From NCBI GenBank assembly GCA_963970005.1, contig CAXAMN010021718.1, forward strand, positions 767,243 to 831,242: a stretch of 64,000 bases of DNA, read 5' to 3'. Shown piece after piece: positions 20,911 to 31,388 of this stretch. Each line of letters opens with the position of its first letter. Position 1 is the stretch's first letter. The translations under genes and the position numbers were made by a program. This DNA comes from Durusdinium trenchii (Eukaryota; Sar; Dinophyceae; Suessiales; Symbiodiniaceae). The notes beneath the pieces are model-generated. The model saw only the letters and a program-made list of their open reading frames with translations. It was not told the origin of the DNA and did not search any database.

Positions 20911-23660
20911 GCTTGAAAAGACCGACCCCCATCCACCGTCCACCGCAGCGGGGGTTTCGGTGTACTCTCCACTTCTTCTGTTTGCTGTTTGGGGGATGTA
21001 ACGTATTTTTGGACCAAGAGTCAATAGTATTCAATAGTTAACAAAAGCTGCCTTAACACCACATACTGATTGAGAAGGAACGTCTGGCCCGGTTTACTCA
21101 AGAGACCAGCTCTGCTTGCCCACCCTCTGCGGGCGGGCGTTCGCACAGACCCGGACAAGGTCTGGACAGAAAGGCCGTTGGCACCCGCCCACGGCGCGGC
21201 CAAGCAGGACACACGAGACGAGGCCACTAAACTGTTTGGGGTACGAGGGGAGGGCAGAGGACAGCTAGGACAGGTGAGGACGCAGGGTTTGCCAGAGCTG
21301 CCAGGACAACTGGAGGATAACAAGAGAACAGGAGGACAACACCCGGACACAGGGTTCAGGGGGTGGCCACAGCCTGTGGCCACTTCAGCGTGAGAATAGA
21401 GGCTCTGTCACCGGCCCCTCCTTTCCGCCAAGCCACCATCCCCTCTGATGCAGTCAGGATCCATATACCCCGTGGTGCCGCAGATGCGAGAGCTGAACCG
21501 GGTTCCTCCCATCGCTCGCTCTTGCACACCCCTGGCCACGACGCGGTTCCCGCACCGTTCGCACCCACCTACCCCCAACACCAGACCGGCGCGGAGAGAC
21601 GCGGGCCTTGCGAGGCCGAAGTCGCTCAACTTCACGGTGGTCAGATTGCCCACGGCGTCCACGTCCACGAGAACATTGGAACTCTTGACGTCGCGATGGA
21701 TCATGCCCTGGTCATGGACATGCTTGATGGCCGCTGCGAGCTGCACAGCGACGTTGATCCGCTCCTTGGAGTCGATACCTTGAAGAGAAGGACAAGAAGC
21801 TGGGGAAGCTGCTAAAGAAGATCAACTACATTCAACTACAGACTACGGACTCCTTTCAAATCAAGCTCGCAAATTAGAAGATTTCAATCAGTCGAGGATA
21901 CCATCTAAGCACTCCAAGAGAGTCTGGGTTGATACAAACTCCTCGATGATCAAAAAACGTCCATCGCTGGTCACACCGGAATCCAACATCATCGCGATGT
22001 TCGGGTGGCTCAACCTCCGGAAGCATCCGCGCTCAAATGTGGGTCGCTCGGTCATGACTTTGAGCAATTGAGAAACCCAGCCAGCTTTGCAGCTTCCGTA
22101 GGTGCTTCCAATTGGAGGTCTGCCTGGGGGCTCCTTTTCAATGCGTAGCCCCCCAAACCTTTCAAACTAAAGAATAGCACCATCATCCATTTGTACCTTG
22201 CCTATTTTAACTGGCTCTCTTCGGGGTTCCCCCAATGCGAAAGAAAACTGTGGACTTGCAGCAACCTTTTGGGTGCTGATTCATTCTCTCATGAGTTTGA
22301 CCACCAATCCCATCCCCGTTTGACCCGAAAAAGCATCCAACACCTCTTCAGCGTCCCAAAGACCGGCACATGAGTCCATCGCTCTCTGATCTGTCAATCG
22401 CCATAGATCCTTCATTTGCTCCCAGTCCATCTACTGTCAAAGACCGGTTAAAGGATCTCGCTCCACCGGAAAAAACCTTCTCGCGCCGGCCGGAAGCGTC
22501 CCAAAGTCTCAAAGTCTACCCTCCGGCCGGAAGCGTTCATCTAAAGATGGCTCACCATCTTTCGGCGCCAAGGTAGCTTCAAGTTCCGTGCGGAAAAGAC
22601 CATATGTCCATTCTGTGTGGAAAAGACAGCCACCTACTGGTTCCGGACCACCGCTAGTAGCGATGGCCTCCAACCTAGCAGCTTCTAGTTACTACAGTAG
22701 TAGCTTCTTGTTCCTAGTAGTAATGGCCTCCACCCTACTAGCGATGGCCTCCAACCTAATAGTGATGATGGTGATAGCGGTGAAAAGGATCCCGCCATCA
22801 GAAGCCCAAACACAGCTCGCCTCCGCAGAGCCTGAACCTCCTGCTGAAAAAGTTGAGCTGGATCGTGCATCGCACACACCAAGGCCTCGAGAGAGGCAAG
22901 CCCCGGCGGCGAGGTCCCGTGGACGGCTGGGAAAGCGTCGAAACGGAGGAGTGAAACGGATCTGAACTACAGTCCAGTTGTGGGACATGGAAGTCGAAAA
23001 TGGCTCAAGTTTCGTTTAAATGGGGTGCAGGTCACCGCAAATGCTCCTTCTTCTTACTTCAAGGCTCCACACTTTGGAAAGGCACTCTGGAAGTGTTTGG
23101 AAGCGCAGATTGCCACTTCCGAAGGAGTGTATGTCTCGCCACCAGCGCATGATCACTGATCCTGTGAAGAGAACCTGGAAAGTTTGAGAAATACTTGAAG
23201 AGCAACATCTTCCAGGTCTCTTCAACCAACAGTCACCGATCTATTCAATTCCTTATCCAAAAAGTTGTTTTTTGGATCCAAAAAATCGAGAAAAAAAAAC
23301 AACTCCCAACACTCGCTAGGTCAGGGTGTTTGATGTTCTTCGTCCCCCTTTTGGACCCATGTGCTCCCCATCTTCAGCCCCTGTCAGAATCAATTCCGAC
23401 CAAAAGAGAGCACCGTTCCCAGTGCCACTGTCTCCCAACAGAGAGCCACCACGGTGTCCTCCTTTTCACCAAAACCGGGCTCCAACAGCTGGGCCTTGCT
23501 CTCTTGATTGTGCAGGACCTTGGCAGCCACGACGCGTCCTGGCAGCTCCACCTGAAGAACGCCGTGGCGAAGCGTTTCAGCTTCAGCACCGGGGCACCGG
23601 ACGGAGCGGCAGACCGAAGCGTTTCGTGAGATCGCGGCACCGAACGTTACAAAATCCGAT
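20790..23660 (-). CDS. Protein kinase (TKL/Ser-Thr type), multi-exon
   Basis: Five exon-sized segments in correct order on the minus strand spell a complete kinase core. They are the beta-3 lysine segment (23.65-23.39 kb), alpha-C to hinge (22.07-21.90 kb), catalytic loop to DFG (21.79-21.59 kb), activation-segment end (21.52-21.44 kb) and helix F (20.91-20.79 kb). It would phosphorylate Ser or Thr using ATP. The activation-segment end GTTGYMDPD and the helix-F motif SDVYSFGIVLLDLITGK are typical of receptor-like TKL kinases. It lies downstream, on the same strand, of the binding-domain gene B with the GCC2/GCC3 exon. It could be the cytoplasmic domain of that receptor or a separate gene. Confidence 0.75.
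21226..21385. repeat. Diverged copy of repeat R, with perfect palindrome
   Basis: Starts ACTAAACTGTTTGGGG like the copies in 16.2-16.5 kb and continues with AGGACAAC and CCCGGACACAGGGTTCAGGG words. It ends in a perfect inverted repeat GTGGCCACAG-C-CTGTGGCCAC at 21,363-21,383. It lies in an intron of the kinase gene. Confidence 0.75.
21440..21530 (-). CDS. Kinase exon: end of activation segment
   Basis: Reads SRICGTTGYMDPDCI, corresponding to the GT-x-x-Y-M-x-P-E region (here P-D) that ends the activation loop. Confidence 0.6.
21590..21785 (-). CDS. Kinase exon: catalytic loop and DFG
   Basis: Reads INVAVQLAAAIKHVHDQGMI, then HRDVKSSNVLVD with HRD and the Asn, then TVKLSDFGLARP with DFG. KSSN after HRDV favours a Ser/Thr rather than Tyr kinase. 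All catalytic residues are present. Confidence 0.8.
21896..22070 (-). CDS. Kinase exon: alpha-C helix to hinge
   Basis: Reads RPTFERGCFRRLSHPNIAMM, then LDSGVTSDGRFLIIEEFV. The LSHPNIA motif after helix C and the beta-4/beta-5 hinge pattern are typical. The frame ends in a stop after LECLDG, consistent with a donor there. Confidence 0.75.
22655..22765 (+). repeat. Short ATGGCCTCCAACC array
   Basis: Three to four units of the 21-bp family with CTAGTA/CTACTA spacers, in plus orientation, between kinase exons. Confidence 0.85.
22796..22960 (-). CDS. Exon-like ORF between kinase exons
   Basis: Reads SLLRFDAFPAVHGTSPPGL, then ASLEALVCAMHDPAQLFQQE, then VQALRRRAVFGLLM. It lies between the beta-3 exon and the alpha-C exon, where a kinase has only a short linker. 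It may therefore be an alternative exon, an insert in the N-lobe or a chance frame. Confidence 0.35.
23390..23660 (-). CDS. Kinase exon: N-lobe with VAAK lysine
   Basis: Reads RHGVLQVELPGRVVAAKVLH, where VAAK supplies the ATP-binding lysine, followed by NQESKAQLLEPGF. The glycine-rich loop should lie just upstream. FGAAISRNASVCRSV is a degenerate candidate without the usual GxGxxG, so ATP binding cannot be taken for granted. Confidence 0.55.
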
Positions 23661-24661
23661 GTGTCGCACGGGAGGCGCTTTGGTCCATCAAGATTGATCA
23701 CCAAAGCTTCAAAAGACTCAAATCCCTCCGAAAAGAAACAGCTTAGAGCTGTGGAACTGCTTGAGCTGTTCCATGCTTTGGGCAGCAGTTGAGCTGTGTG
23801 CTCGGTCATGCTCGGTGTTCCGAACAGCAGTCACAAAAGAACGGTCGGCACCTCGCAAGATGACACCTGGATAGGAACATACTCAAACCCCCCCCCATTC
23901 CAAAGCGAATGAACCCGCTGTCCTGTCCCCAGCCCATCCCCCGCTGGGAGTTTTCCCAGCCCCACACCTGGTGGACATCACAGGTGCCTCCCGTGGCCAT
24001 AGGCTCTCCAGCAAAGCCGTTGGATAAGATCTCCGCTTGGAAGGTCAGAGGCATCCTGAGCGGAGAAACCGTTCCGCGGACGGGATGGGAAGGAACGTCC
24101 ACACAGCGCGGAGAGAGGAACGTCCAAAACGGGTCGACCGAGTTCGACGGAACTTCCAATCGATGATGGGCATCGCTCTTTTTCTGGGGGATCAAGGGGT
24201 GGACCTCGAAGTTTGGAAGATGGTGTCCAAAAATTCCTCCGACGGTCACTGTGGGAGAAAGAGAAAGACTGGCACCAACTGGTCCAGGACTGGGAGACAT
24301 GTGTAGACGACTCATCCTAAAGACCGTCAATCGCCAGATGGGCAAGCATACCCTCCGAACACATCACATGGAAGTGGGCATGGCCAGTTTTTCATGAGGA
24401 TTCTCCTCTACAAGCAGGTGGTGTTCCACTTCCATGTGATGTGTTCGTCAGAGGGGGAGTTACGCCGGATCGTCGCAACTCGTTTCACAGGGCCAGCCTG
24501 CGGTCGGGTGCACAGCCGTCCACCTTGCCGGGGATATCTTTGCGGAAGCCTGGCCCCAGTAGTGCCTGTGAGGTTCAGGAGTGTAAGTGTCCAGGCAATC
24601 GACTTATACATATATGTAGAGACAGGGACGTACGTGCCAGCTTGAATCTACATGCCAGTGC

Positions 24662-24907
24662 TCACGGTAAGCGAGTGATCAACGGACCATTCCGCACCTT
24701 CAACGACAGAGCCTTCCAACCACTCGAGACGGAAATCGCCCTACCAACGCCCTCGGAGACCGGTATCACTCTACAGCCAGGCATCTGCTCGTACTGGTCC
24801 ACAGGCATCAAATAGTTCGTGGGCACCCAGCCACAGCGTCCTGAGGTGTACCGATCCTTTTGGGGAGTGGATGTGCATGTTTGATTGGTTTCTGGTTGAG
24901 TGGTCAC
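24662..24907 (-). CDS. Exon-like ORF, unknown
   Basis: Reads SGRCGWVPTNYLMPVDQYEQ, then MPGCRVIPVSEGVGRAIS. The pattern resembles an extracellular or SH3-like segment but I cannot assign it. Same strand as the kinase and binding-domain genes. Confidence 0.35.
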   Translation of the reverse strand: MTTQPETNQTCTSTPQKDRYTSGRCGWVPTNYLMPVDQYEQMPGCRVIPVSEGVGRAISVSSGWKALSLKVRNGPLITRLP

Positions 24908-25220
24908 AAGGCCATTTTGTAAGAGAATGAGTGGACCATAAGGGGGGGTTGGAACCTGTATCTGGTTGGCGTGATTGGTTTCTAGCTGGACATATCTGGT
25001 TTCAACATGTTGGATTCATTTATAGCTTGTTTGGGGAGACATGTTGCTGTCAAATCTGGCCCATCGTTCTGGGCTTCCCATTTGAGTGGATGATCGAAAA
25101 CTGGGCTAACCTCACAGCCCAAGTGACCAGGCTCAAAAAATCCAATGTCCAAATCCACTGGTCAAAGAAAAGATTGACAAACATCAACTACAACCAGTTT
25201 GATCCAGTGGATCTTCTACA

Positions 25221-25410
25221 TCAAACATCAACTAGAACCTGTGGTTTTTCCAGCAGATCCAGTTTGATCCAGTCGCCACCGTTTCCTTCGTTGGGCCAAT
25301 CGGGACTGATCGGATGGGCCACTCTATACTTGCAGTCCGGGCAAGCCCGAGAAACAAGGCTTCCCGGGACCATTTTCCCGTCCTTCACTCCTGAGTCGTC
25401 TCGCTGGACA
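25221..25410 (-). CDS. Exon-like ORF, unknown
   Basis: Reads VKDGKMVPGSLVSRACPDCK, then PISPDWPNEGNGGDWIKLDL. The CPDC pair and DWIKLDL ending are protein-like. The stop comes after VLVDV. Function unknown. Confidence 0.35.
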
Positions 25411-26095
25411 GTGGAAACCATCAAACTCATTCGGTGGCACCGAACCCCTCGTTCGGAGTTTCTCTTTTCTCGGCCAAAATACGGAACCAGTGTTGACGGC
25501 GGAGAAAAAGGGAAGGGATCACATGAAGTGGAGGGCCCCTTGTCCGAAACACATCGACCACAATGGTTTCCACCATCGTCCCCGTAAGAAGCAAGTGACC
25601 TTCTGGTCAAGAAAAACATCCAGTTTCTTTGACCCAGGCTCCCTTGACAGTGGCTTTGCACCAGCCATCCTGCACATCCTCTTGCCTCCAAATGGCCCTC
25701 AGTGACTCAGATCTGACGAAGCTACCGCGGCTACAGATTAGGACCACATAAGCATGCATTGCAACAACCCAGCACCCAGCAGGGAAACAGGACAAAAACC
25801 GAGTTGAAAATGACTTCAAAGCAACGGTCTTGCAATGCAATTTCAGTTACAACTTCGGTGTTGATGTCTTTCTGTGCAAAGGCCCTTTAGTTGATGTAAT
25901 GTACACTGTACACTGCATGCCAAAAACTTCTAGTCCTCGGAATAGAGACAGCTGCACCCCCTTTCTGTCAATATCTATCTTGTGCCAACCTCACCTGTGA
26001 CCTACAATGCCTTGTAGACAGAAAAATGAATGTCAGATCATCCTAGATGGTGTTCTGCATTCCTTTAGAGTCTTAGAGCCATTCTACAGGAGAAT

Positions 26096-26344
26096 CTACA
26101 GGGCACAGGAAAAGTGTGTCTTGCCCGTCCCATGATTCCACCTGAAATACATACAGCTTGGGATCCAGTCATCCTTCTCCAAGTCAATGTATTCGGATGT
26201 ATCCTTGGTCAGCAAAGATGGCTTGAACACAAACGTCCAACTACCCACCATCACCTGGATCGGAAGAATACCTTTTGCGGTCTCCAAAAGATGGCATTGC
26301 ACCCTGAGTGAAGGATAGAATCTAATAGAAAAGAGAAACCACAC
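26096..26344 (-). CDS. Exon-like ORF, unknown
   Basis: Reads LPIQVMVGSWTFVFKPSLLT, then KDTSEYIDLEKDDWIPSCMY. The alternation of beta-type hydrophobic and charged residues is convincing as protein, but no family is recognised. A 21-bp repeat remnant follows at 26,345-26,400. Confidence 0.35.
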   Translation of the reverse strand: MWFLFSIRFYPSLRVQCHLLETAKGILPIQVMVGSWTFVFKPSLLTKDTSEYIDLEKDDWIPSCMYFRWNHGTGKTHFSCAL

Positions 26345-26520
26345 GCCTCCAACCTAATAGGGATGGCCTCCAACCTAGTAGAATGCCCTCCAACCCAATA
26401 GAAAAGAGAAACCAAACATCTGTCCAACAGATTTGAACCGTCTGTAATATGAACAGCCAGAGGATTCGGGACCTCGTGCAACTGCTGGTGAAGCACAACC
26501 ATTCAAGATTTGAGATTAAA

Positions 26521-27150
26521 ATAGCCCCTGCCTGAGGGAGGCTCCCCCCTGAGGGCCCTGCTCAATTAATTAATGTATTAATTGAGGGGGGGTAGGCTAA
26601 TTAATTGACCCCTTGTAACGGGTACTGATTAATAAAGGACATGTTTACGAAAATTGATCGACCATGTGTGCATAATTAATCCTGAGGGGGGGGGCGAACC
26701 GGTTAATTGAGGTACCTTGGATTAATTGTTGTGCCTTGTAAATCTCTGCAAGAAAAGTGCAACGACAAAGAGCAGCCACAAATCAAGGACCTGTTGACAA
26801 CTGGCCCACCCCCCAATTGAAGACACAGCGCGCGTACGTTTGTTTCTGTTTCACGCCCTATCACGCCCTCGCCCCTTCAAGGACTCTCTGTGTCTGATCC
26901 GTTCACTTGAAATCATTTTAAATGATAGGTGTGTCAGGTCTAAATGACTAGTTGTTTTATTGAGACTGTTTTCAAGCACACCTCATCAAATCTGAATACC
27001 ACTGATGTTCAACTTCTTATGTCATATGGCAATTATTTTTGGTCTTCTGCAAGGCCCCCCCTCCAGCAGCAGGTGAAATTAATTCCAGAAACTTAATTCT
27101 GGACTGAGTAGGGGACCTGAATTAATTTTCTAGCGCTGGGGCTATAGATT
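26521..27150. other. AT-rich stretch with TTAATTAA palindromes and G runs
   Basis: Unlike its surroundings, this stretch is full of ATTAATT words mixed with runs of seven to nine G. A perfect 10-bp inverted repeat, CTCAATTAAT and ATTAATTGAG, lies at 26,561-26,570 and 26,577-26,586 with a 6-nt loop. No ORF of note is present. Confidence 0.6.
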
Positions 27151-27306
27151 AAATCGCAATCTGCCGCGCTTTGCGGCACCAAAAAAAGCGGGAGAACGCC
27201 CTATAGGGCACCTCGCAAGCTTCGACTTTCACACCACGGAAGCACTCGCTTGTGACACCCAGCGGGTGATCCCAAAACACCCAGACCCATCCCCAGACCA
27301 TCGACA

Positions 27307-27519
27307 TCACCTTTCGCACCGAGCCACGCTCTCCAAGCGCGTCTGGAAGTCGTCCGCCCGGAACGCCGCCCTCGCCCGCCCCGCGTGGAGCCGCTGCGTC
27401 TCGGCGGCCGGAAAGGCACTGCGCGTCACGGGCGCGGCAGGGCCGAGCCCAGGGGTCCTGGGCTTGGAAGAGAGACGGTCCACCAGAAGAGCCGGTGTTT
27501 TTCTCTTTGGGTTCGACAC
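27307..27519 (-). CDS. Exon-like ORF, unknown
   Basis: Reads APVTRSAFPAAETQRLHAGR, then ARAAFRADDFQTRLESVARC. A helical Arg/Ala-rich segment with good coding appearance in one frame only. Function unknown. Confidence 0.35.
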   Translation of the reverse strand: MSNPKRKTPALLVDRLSSKPRTPGLGPAAPVTRSAFPAAETQRLHAGRARAAFRADDFQTRLESVARCER

Positions 27520-27628
27520 TATCTAAGATGGAAGAAGACCAAACAAGGAGGACAAGCAAAGCATGCAAAGCACACAAAGTCTTCTTGTCTGCCCTCAAAT
27601 GGCTTTTGGGGGCCACCTCTTCACCCCT

Positions 27629-27832
27629 TCAACCAGGCTTCGGCATCTCAGGAATCTGAGTCGCCTCTGGCAGGGTACTGGGCGCCGGTGTCGCACGGTT
27701 TGGCTCATCTGCAGGGACCGTGGTGGTGGTTGGAGTCTCCAACGAGGCGCTATCCTCGTCCTCGTCCTCCTCCTCTGCACTGTCGTGATCGTCGTCATCC
27801 CTGTCGCTGTCGTTGGCAGCATGTTGCCTCAA
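27629..27832 (-). CDS. Acidic low-complexity exon-like ORF
   Basis: Reads SDRDDDDHDSAEEEDEDEDS, then a Thr/Pro-rich tail (TPTTTTVPADEP). Such an Asp/Glu tract with Pro/Thr linker is usual in disordered protein regions. Part of it rests on a GAC/GAG repeat, so the ORF could be repeat-driven. Confidence 0.35.
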   Translation of the reverse strand: MRQHAANDSDRDDDDHDSAEEEDEDEDSASLETPTTTTVPADEPNRATPAPSTLPEATQIPEMPKPG

Positions 27833-28169
27833 GGGTTTGGCCCAAAACGGGGCGCGGCTGAAGCCGGTTGGTCACATGATTCTGGATGGTGCTAGAAACT
27901 GACTACACATCACAAGTTTTTGACATGGAAGTGCAAATTACGAAGCAGAAACAATCAGATTCAACACGGATGATTAAGGACATCCCAGTACAGGACCCGC
28001 AATGTCATGTTCCAAATTCCGGTATACAACTCTCCGATCACAATGGTTCCCACACTCGTTCTTCGTTTAAGCCGGTTGGCTCAAAACAAGCGGCCGGGTA
28101 GTTTGGGTGTGGATGAGTTTTGAAGATGCTCATCGTTCCCCAACGAGACAAAGGAAATCTTGTTGACCG

Positions 28170-28430
28170 CTACTAGGTGGAGGCCATCGCTATTAGGTTG
28201 GAGGCCATTACTAGCAGCTAGCTTCTTGTTGAGGCATAGAAGCTCTCAACTCCCGACTATCGAGAAAGATCAGGCTGGCAGGTGGGCGGCTAAAATGGAA
28301 AGATAGTTCAACTTGCTAGCGATGGCCTCCACCCTAGTAGCAAACTATATTAGACCTTTCTTCCTTTTCTTGTTGCCTTGTTTCTAAGAGCCATGGCCTC
28401 CACCCTGAAAGAATTTCAACCAGCGATGCG
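28170..28430. repeat. Scattered units of the 21-bp GGCCTCCA family
   Basis: Two minus-orientation units at about 28,175-28,215, and plus-orientation units at 28,317-28,340 and 28,390-28,412, separated by unrelated DNA. Confidence 0.8.
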
Positions 28431-28799
28431 CGAATCGCTGAGGTGTTCCCTGCGTCCACTGCGTCCCACAGAGCTTGGAGTTCTGTCCCTCCCTCCCTGC
28501 GGCCCGCTCGGAGGCACCCACGACTTCGTGGCTGAAGAACGGGTGAGACATGGCTGTCACCCGTTGGGATGCTTTGGGTCGACCGGTCAACCTGGTCGGG
28601 TCGGTCCTTAATCCGGCCTCTGTGCGGAGGTGGGCTTCCCGAAGAGGTAGACGTGGCGCAACCTCCCATTCGCTGGGGTGACTCACTCATCCTGAAAAAC
28701 ACCCCCCCGCATGCCGCATGCCGCATGCCTTGTTCCCCAGTGTGAAGAGGCGGGAGCGCCGAGTGACAAGGTGAAACTGAATGTTTCACGCTGTGAAAC

Positions 28800-28991
28800 T
28801 CACGTGAATCCCACCACCTGAGTGAAACCCAACACGCCGGAATCAGTCCCACCCGTGAGTTTCCGAGTCCGACCCGTGGACCCGTTGCTCGCGTGGACCC
28901 GTTTGGGCGGTGGCACGGCGGTGACACGGAGCTGAGGCTGGAACAGGGATTGCCACTGATTCTCCAGCTCATCGCAGAACTTCCCATGCAC
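28800..28991 (-). CDS. Exon-like ORF, unknown
   Basis: Reads HGKFCDELENQWQSLFQPQL, then RVTAVPPPKRVHASNGSTGR. One frame is clearly more protein-like than the others. Unknown function. Confidence 0.35.
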   Translation of the reverse strand: MHGKFCDELENQWQSLFQPQLRVTAVPPPKRVHASNGSTGRTRKLTGGTDSGVLGFTQVVGFT

Positions 28992-29162
28992 CTCGGTCGA
29001 CTAAAGAGAAGAACCCCAAGGACGTACCGTACCCACCTTTCCCTCATCCAAAAGCCTTCTTGAGGTCTGCTAAACCAGAAAGGGAAAATGGTAACAGGTA
29101 ACAGATGTCTGCACAGTGTTTGTATGTTTGTCTTCCTAATTACATGCTCTTGTCAAGCTCCC

Positions 29163-29357
29163 TTAACAGGCTTTGGTATACTGTTTCGCTTCAGCTCCAG
29201 GCACATACGGAATCGCCCGTAGCGGAAAGGTCCCCATTTTCAACAAGCCTCCCGCGTAGCTCTCAAACACCTCCGCCGGGCGGTCCAGACTTTCCACCGG
29301 CGACACCCGCATCCTGCCGGCGAAACATGCGTATGCTTTCATGCCCAATATTAACAT
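29163..29357 (-). CDS. Exon-like ORF, unknown
   Basis: Reads MKAYACFAGRMRVSPVESLD, then RPAEVFESYAGGLLKMGTFP. The composition and helix pattern are good. No known domain. Confidence 0.4.
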   Translation of the reverse strand: MLILGMKAYACFAGRMRVSPVESLDRPAEVFESYAGGLLKMGTFPLRAIPYVPGAEAKQYTKAC

Positions 29358-29597
29358 CGGTTCAAGACATCATGATCTTATTGTAGATTTTTTGTTATGT
29401 CATTCAGTTCATTCATCACACCTTCAATTTTATGAGACAACAATCAAAGGTGAAGGAGCTACCAGGGGAACGGCCCCCCATGGCCCGGCTGAACTGTGTG
29501 GAGGGTGCCAGGTCAGCTGCTGGTTTAGTTTGGTGGCTTCCATCCGCTCAGTTGAGGGGGTTGATTGATGTTGATCCGAGAAAAGGTGCAAATTCCC

Positions 29598-29740
29598 TAG
29601 CTGAACATCGAGAGGGATTCCTCTCGTTGCTCGACAGCCGAGTCTTTCAGGTCTACCACTTTCGCCAGTCTCGAGCACGCGGCCCAAAACGTGGCCCTCT
29701 GGCCGGACTGGACCATTGGATTCCATGACTGGGAAGGTGT
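29598..29740 (-). CDS. Exon-like ORF, unknown
   Basis: Reads VQSGQRATFWAACSRLAKVV, then DLKDSAVEQREESLSMFS before a stop. An overlapping minus frame (29,430-29,747) is longer but less protein-like. Confidence 0.35.
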
Positions 29741-29777
29741 TCGCCAATCCTGGACCGTCTTCACATCTTCCATACTG

Positions 29778-29905
29778 ACAGGTGCATCGCTACTAGTAAC
29801 AAGTGCATGACGACTAGTAGCAAATAGCTACTAGTAGCTTCTAGCTACAAGTAAGTAGCGATGCACCTGTTACTAGTAGCTTACTAGTAGCGATGCACCT
29901 TGTTC
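29778..29905. repeat. Inverted-repeat cluster of CTACTAGTA words
   Basis: The 21-mer around AGGTGCATCGCTACTAGTAA at the left recurs as its reverse complement at 29,881-29,901, with a partial inverted copy at about 29,850-29,870. The interior is a set of CTAGTAGC/GCTACTAG words. It is related to the spacer part of the 21-bp family. Confidence 0.85.
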
Positions 29906-30286
29906 CTAGTCATGTCACCTAACCATGCAGGGCCTTCACCGAAAATGACCCCCCCGCCCCGTACGAGTCACGGTCGAAAAGGTCGTCGTCCAACCAAATT
30001 CCGCAACAAGAGCAATAAAACCAACAGAAGAGATTGCTCCGGAATGAGAAGACCAATTCCGCCGGTCGGACATGTCTTCAGGCCAAAGGTGGGCGCATGC
30101 CCCTCCTTCCATGAAGATGCTCCACATGCGCTCTTTCCATCTCAAACCTGCAAGGAATCACTCGAACTCGAAGAAGCAAGGAAGATGAAACATGTTGGGT
30201 CTATCCTATCACCAGTGCCCAGTGGATGATGATGGTTCAGTTGCAGGCCTTGTTCAAAAAAGTTATATATAATTGTTTACTGACTG

Positions 30287-30745
30287 TTACAGGTAATAAG
30301 ACAGACCCAAGAAACATGTATCTGGATTTGGAGTCTTCCAAGAAAGTGCCAGTTCCCATAAGGAGAAAAGAACTTGACCCCCAGAACCGACCCAAAGCCC
30401 TTCAACTGTGTGGACTTCCCACATGCCCACGCTTGCAAGACAGATTTGGAGAAAATGGATCATCGAATTGCAGACGGGCCAAAGACATGGTCCGCGGGGC
30501 GTTTTTCTGCGCGTTCGCCGGTCAACATCGTGGACCCTCTCTGGTACGGTGGACCTGAAGGGATACTGCGTCAGCTCAAAGACTTCCACAGGAAGCGTGA
30601 GGCGATACAGCTGCCAGTTGATCCTGCAGCGGGAACTGCGGGAACTGAGAGGTTCGGAGCACCGGAAGAACTCCAAAACCAACCACCTCAAACAGTGACT
30701 TTGAAGGACTCAGGGTTTATAAAGAGGACTCAAGGACCACAGTAA
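30287..30745. CDS. Ambiguous ORFs on both strands
   Basis: The minus strand (30,287-30,691) reads LTLPVEVFELTQYPFRSTVP. The plus strand (30,374-30,745) reads VDPLWYGGPEGILRQLKDFH, then RKREAIQLPVDPAAG. Both look protein-like over the same 300 bases. Only one can be the true frame and I cannot decide which. Confidence 0.3.
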
Positions 30746-30934
30746 CAAATTTTGGACTGCTACTGGGTTTGAAATATCAGATAGCCTGATCATGGCATAT
30801 TTGGGAAGACTGAAGAGTGAATGAGCTTTGTCTGTCTGGTTGAATCTTTCTTGTGGTTGGTTCCTCTACTGTGGCATCCTTCAGTCGCCGCTCGAGTCCT
30901 CAAAAGCAAACTTGAATACGATCAAGGATAACAA

Positions 30935-31095
30935 CTTACTAGGTTGGAGGCCATCGCTAGTAACAAGAAGCTACGATCGGTGCTCCTGGCATCGCTACGA
31001 ACGGAGCGTTCGGACGCTACGAACGGCGGCTCCTGGCCTTACTAGGAACGGAACAAGGTTCGCTACTAGGGGCTCCTGGCCATCGCTACTAGAGT
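30935..31095. repeat. Mixed array of 21-bp units and GAACGGA/GCTCCTGGC words
   Basis: Starts with GGTTGGAGGCCATCGCTAGTA, then repeats of CTACGAACGGAGCG and GGCTCCTGGC. The second word set recurs at 42,640-42,745 and 50,710-50,910. Confidence 0.85.
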
Positions 31096-31240
31096 TCTCT
31101 GCTTCCCTGCCTGGGTAGTTCTTTCAGCGCCTTCTTCAGCCAGTGCGGCGCACTGATCAACCGGATCTTCGGCACGTCAAACCGCGGATGCTCGGAGAAC
31201 CAGCCCAGGCACTCGCAACCGGGACGGCGCCTAGGAGTCA
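31089..31240 (-). CDS. Exon-like ORF, terminal exon
   Basis: Reads PGCECLGWFSEHPRFDVPKI, then RLISAPHWLKKALKELPRQG, and stops at a TAG inside the repeat array (31,089-31,091). Strong coding appearance. The repeat array may have supplied the stop. Follows the exon at 31.39-31.66 kb on the same strand. Confidence 0.45.
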
Positions 31241-31388
31241 AACACACAGCTGAAGAACAAGCTGAGCCGAGTAAGCCTCCGTGGTGGGAGGACCATTGAC
31301 CTCCAGAGAAGCATGGTCAAACCGGTGAAACCGCCGCAGCCGAACCAGTGAAGCAACTGTCGCCAACGACCAAACCAAAACGCTCTGA

